The translations under genes and the position numbers were made by a program. Under the pieces are notes generated by a model. That model was not told where the DNA came from, did not search any database, and saw only the letters and a list, made by a program, of their open reading frames with translations. From the NCBI GenBank assembly GCA_003660865.1, contig QMVA01000121.1, positions 1 through 5,209 of the forward strand: DNA of 5,209 nt, written 5' to 3'. This DNA is from Candidatus Nanohalarchaeota archaeon (GTDB lineage Archaea > EX4484-52 > B79-G9). Below, piece by piece: positions 5,209 through 5,209 of this stretch; position 1 is the stretch's first letter; each line of letters starts with the position of its first letter.

Positions 5209-5209
5209 C
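5090..5209. repeat. 21-bp perfect tandem repeat (about 5.7 copies, runs off the window)
   Basis: The unit AGTGTATTTTCAAGCATGACG begins at 5090, 5111, 5132, 5153 and 5174, with a 15-base partial copy at 5195-5209. All copies are identical, so expansion is recent or homogenised. The period is exactly seven codons and leaves several frames open. There are no spacers, so it is not a CRISPR array. The true copy number is unknown because the window ends inside it. Confidence 0.95.

Noticed and set aside
5090..5209. CRISPR array
   Set aside because: The 21-bp units are directly adjacent with no spacers.

Overview
The window looks like part of an archaeal chromosome, probably from a euryarchaeote; I cannot fix the genus. 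The evidence is a stand-alone Kae1 (the KEOPS t6A enzyme) of archaeal type, an OB-fold plus DHH/DHHA1 RecJ-like phosphoesterase of the archaeal kind, a TATA box placed as for a leaderless transcript in front of kae1, and a prokaryotic voltage-gated channel whose zinc-ribbon tail is still readable. Only part of the DNA is healthy. Two full-length, well-conserved genes sit among decayed genes, small structured repeats and a minisatellite.

Layout. 1-672 (+): remains of a protein gene I do not recognise, split at 121-303 by a 183-bp hairpin-rich element and probably frameshifted near position 86. 693-2297 (-): intact 534-residue RecJ-like DHH phosphoesterase. 2374-2533 (-): a tiny SEC-C zinc-motif protein just upstream on the same strand, probably co-transcribed; its best ribosome site feeds a different frame, so a one-base frameshift is suspected. 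2652-2833: second copy of the element, 182 bp, direct orientation. 2835-3901 (+): a voltage-gated cation channel pseudogene. S1 (partial) to S5 lie before a roughly 390-bp foreign insert (about 3217-3613); the pore helix, a ruined selectivity filter, S6 and the zinc ribbon lie after it. 3975-4931 (-): kae1. 5047-5209: a perfect 21-bp tandem repeat running off the window edge; on the minus strand it reads as leucine heptads ending in a short unique tail.

How the parts relate. The DHH gene and kae1 are housekeeping-type genes (nucleic-acid processing and tRNA modification) with no direct shared pathway. The most notable feature is the twin-hairpin repeat. Its two copies differ at two positions only, each is flanked by TAAC on both sides, and removing copy 1 with one TAAC restores an open reading frame across the junction. 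This suggests a recently active, non-autonomous mobile element, perhaps an IS200/IS605-type derivative. The copies bracket the SEC-C/DHH operon and lie in or beside decaying genes.
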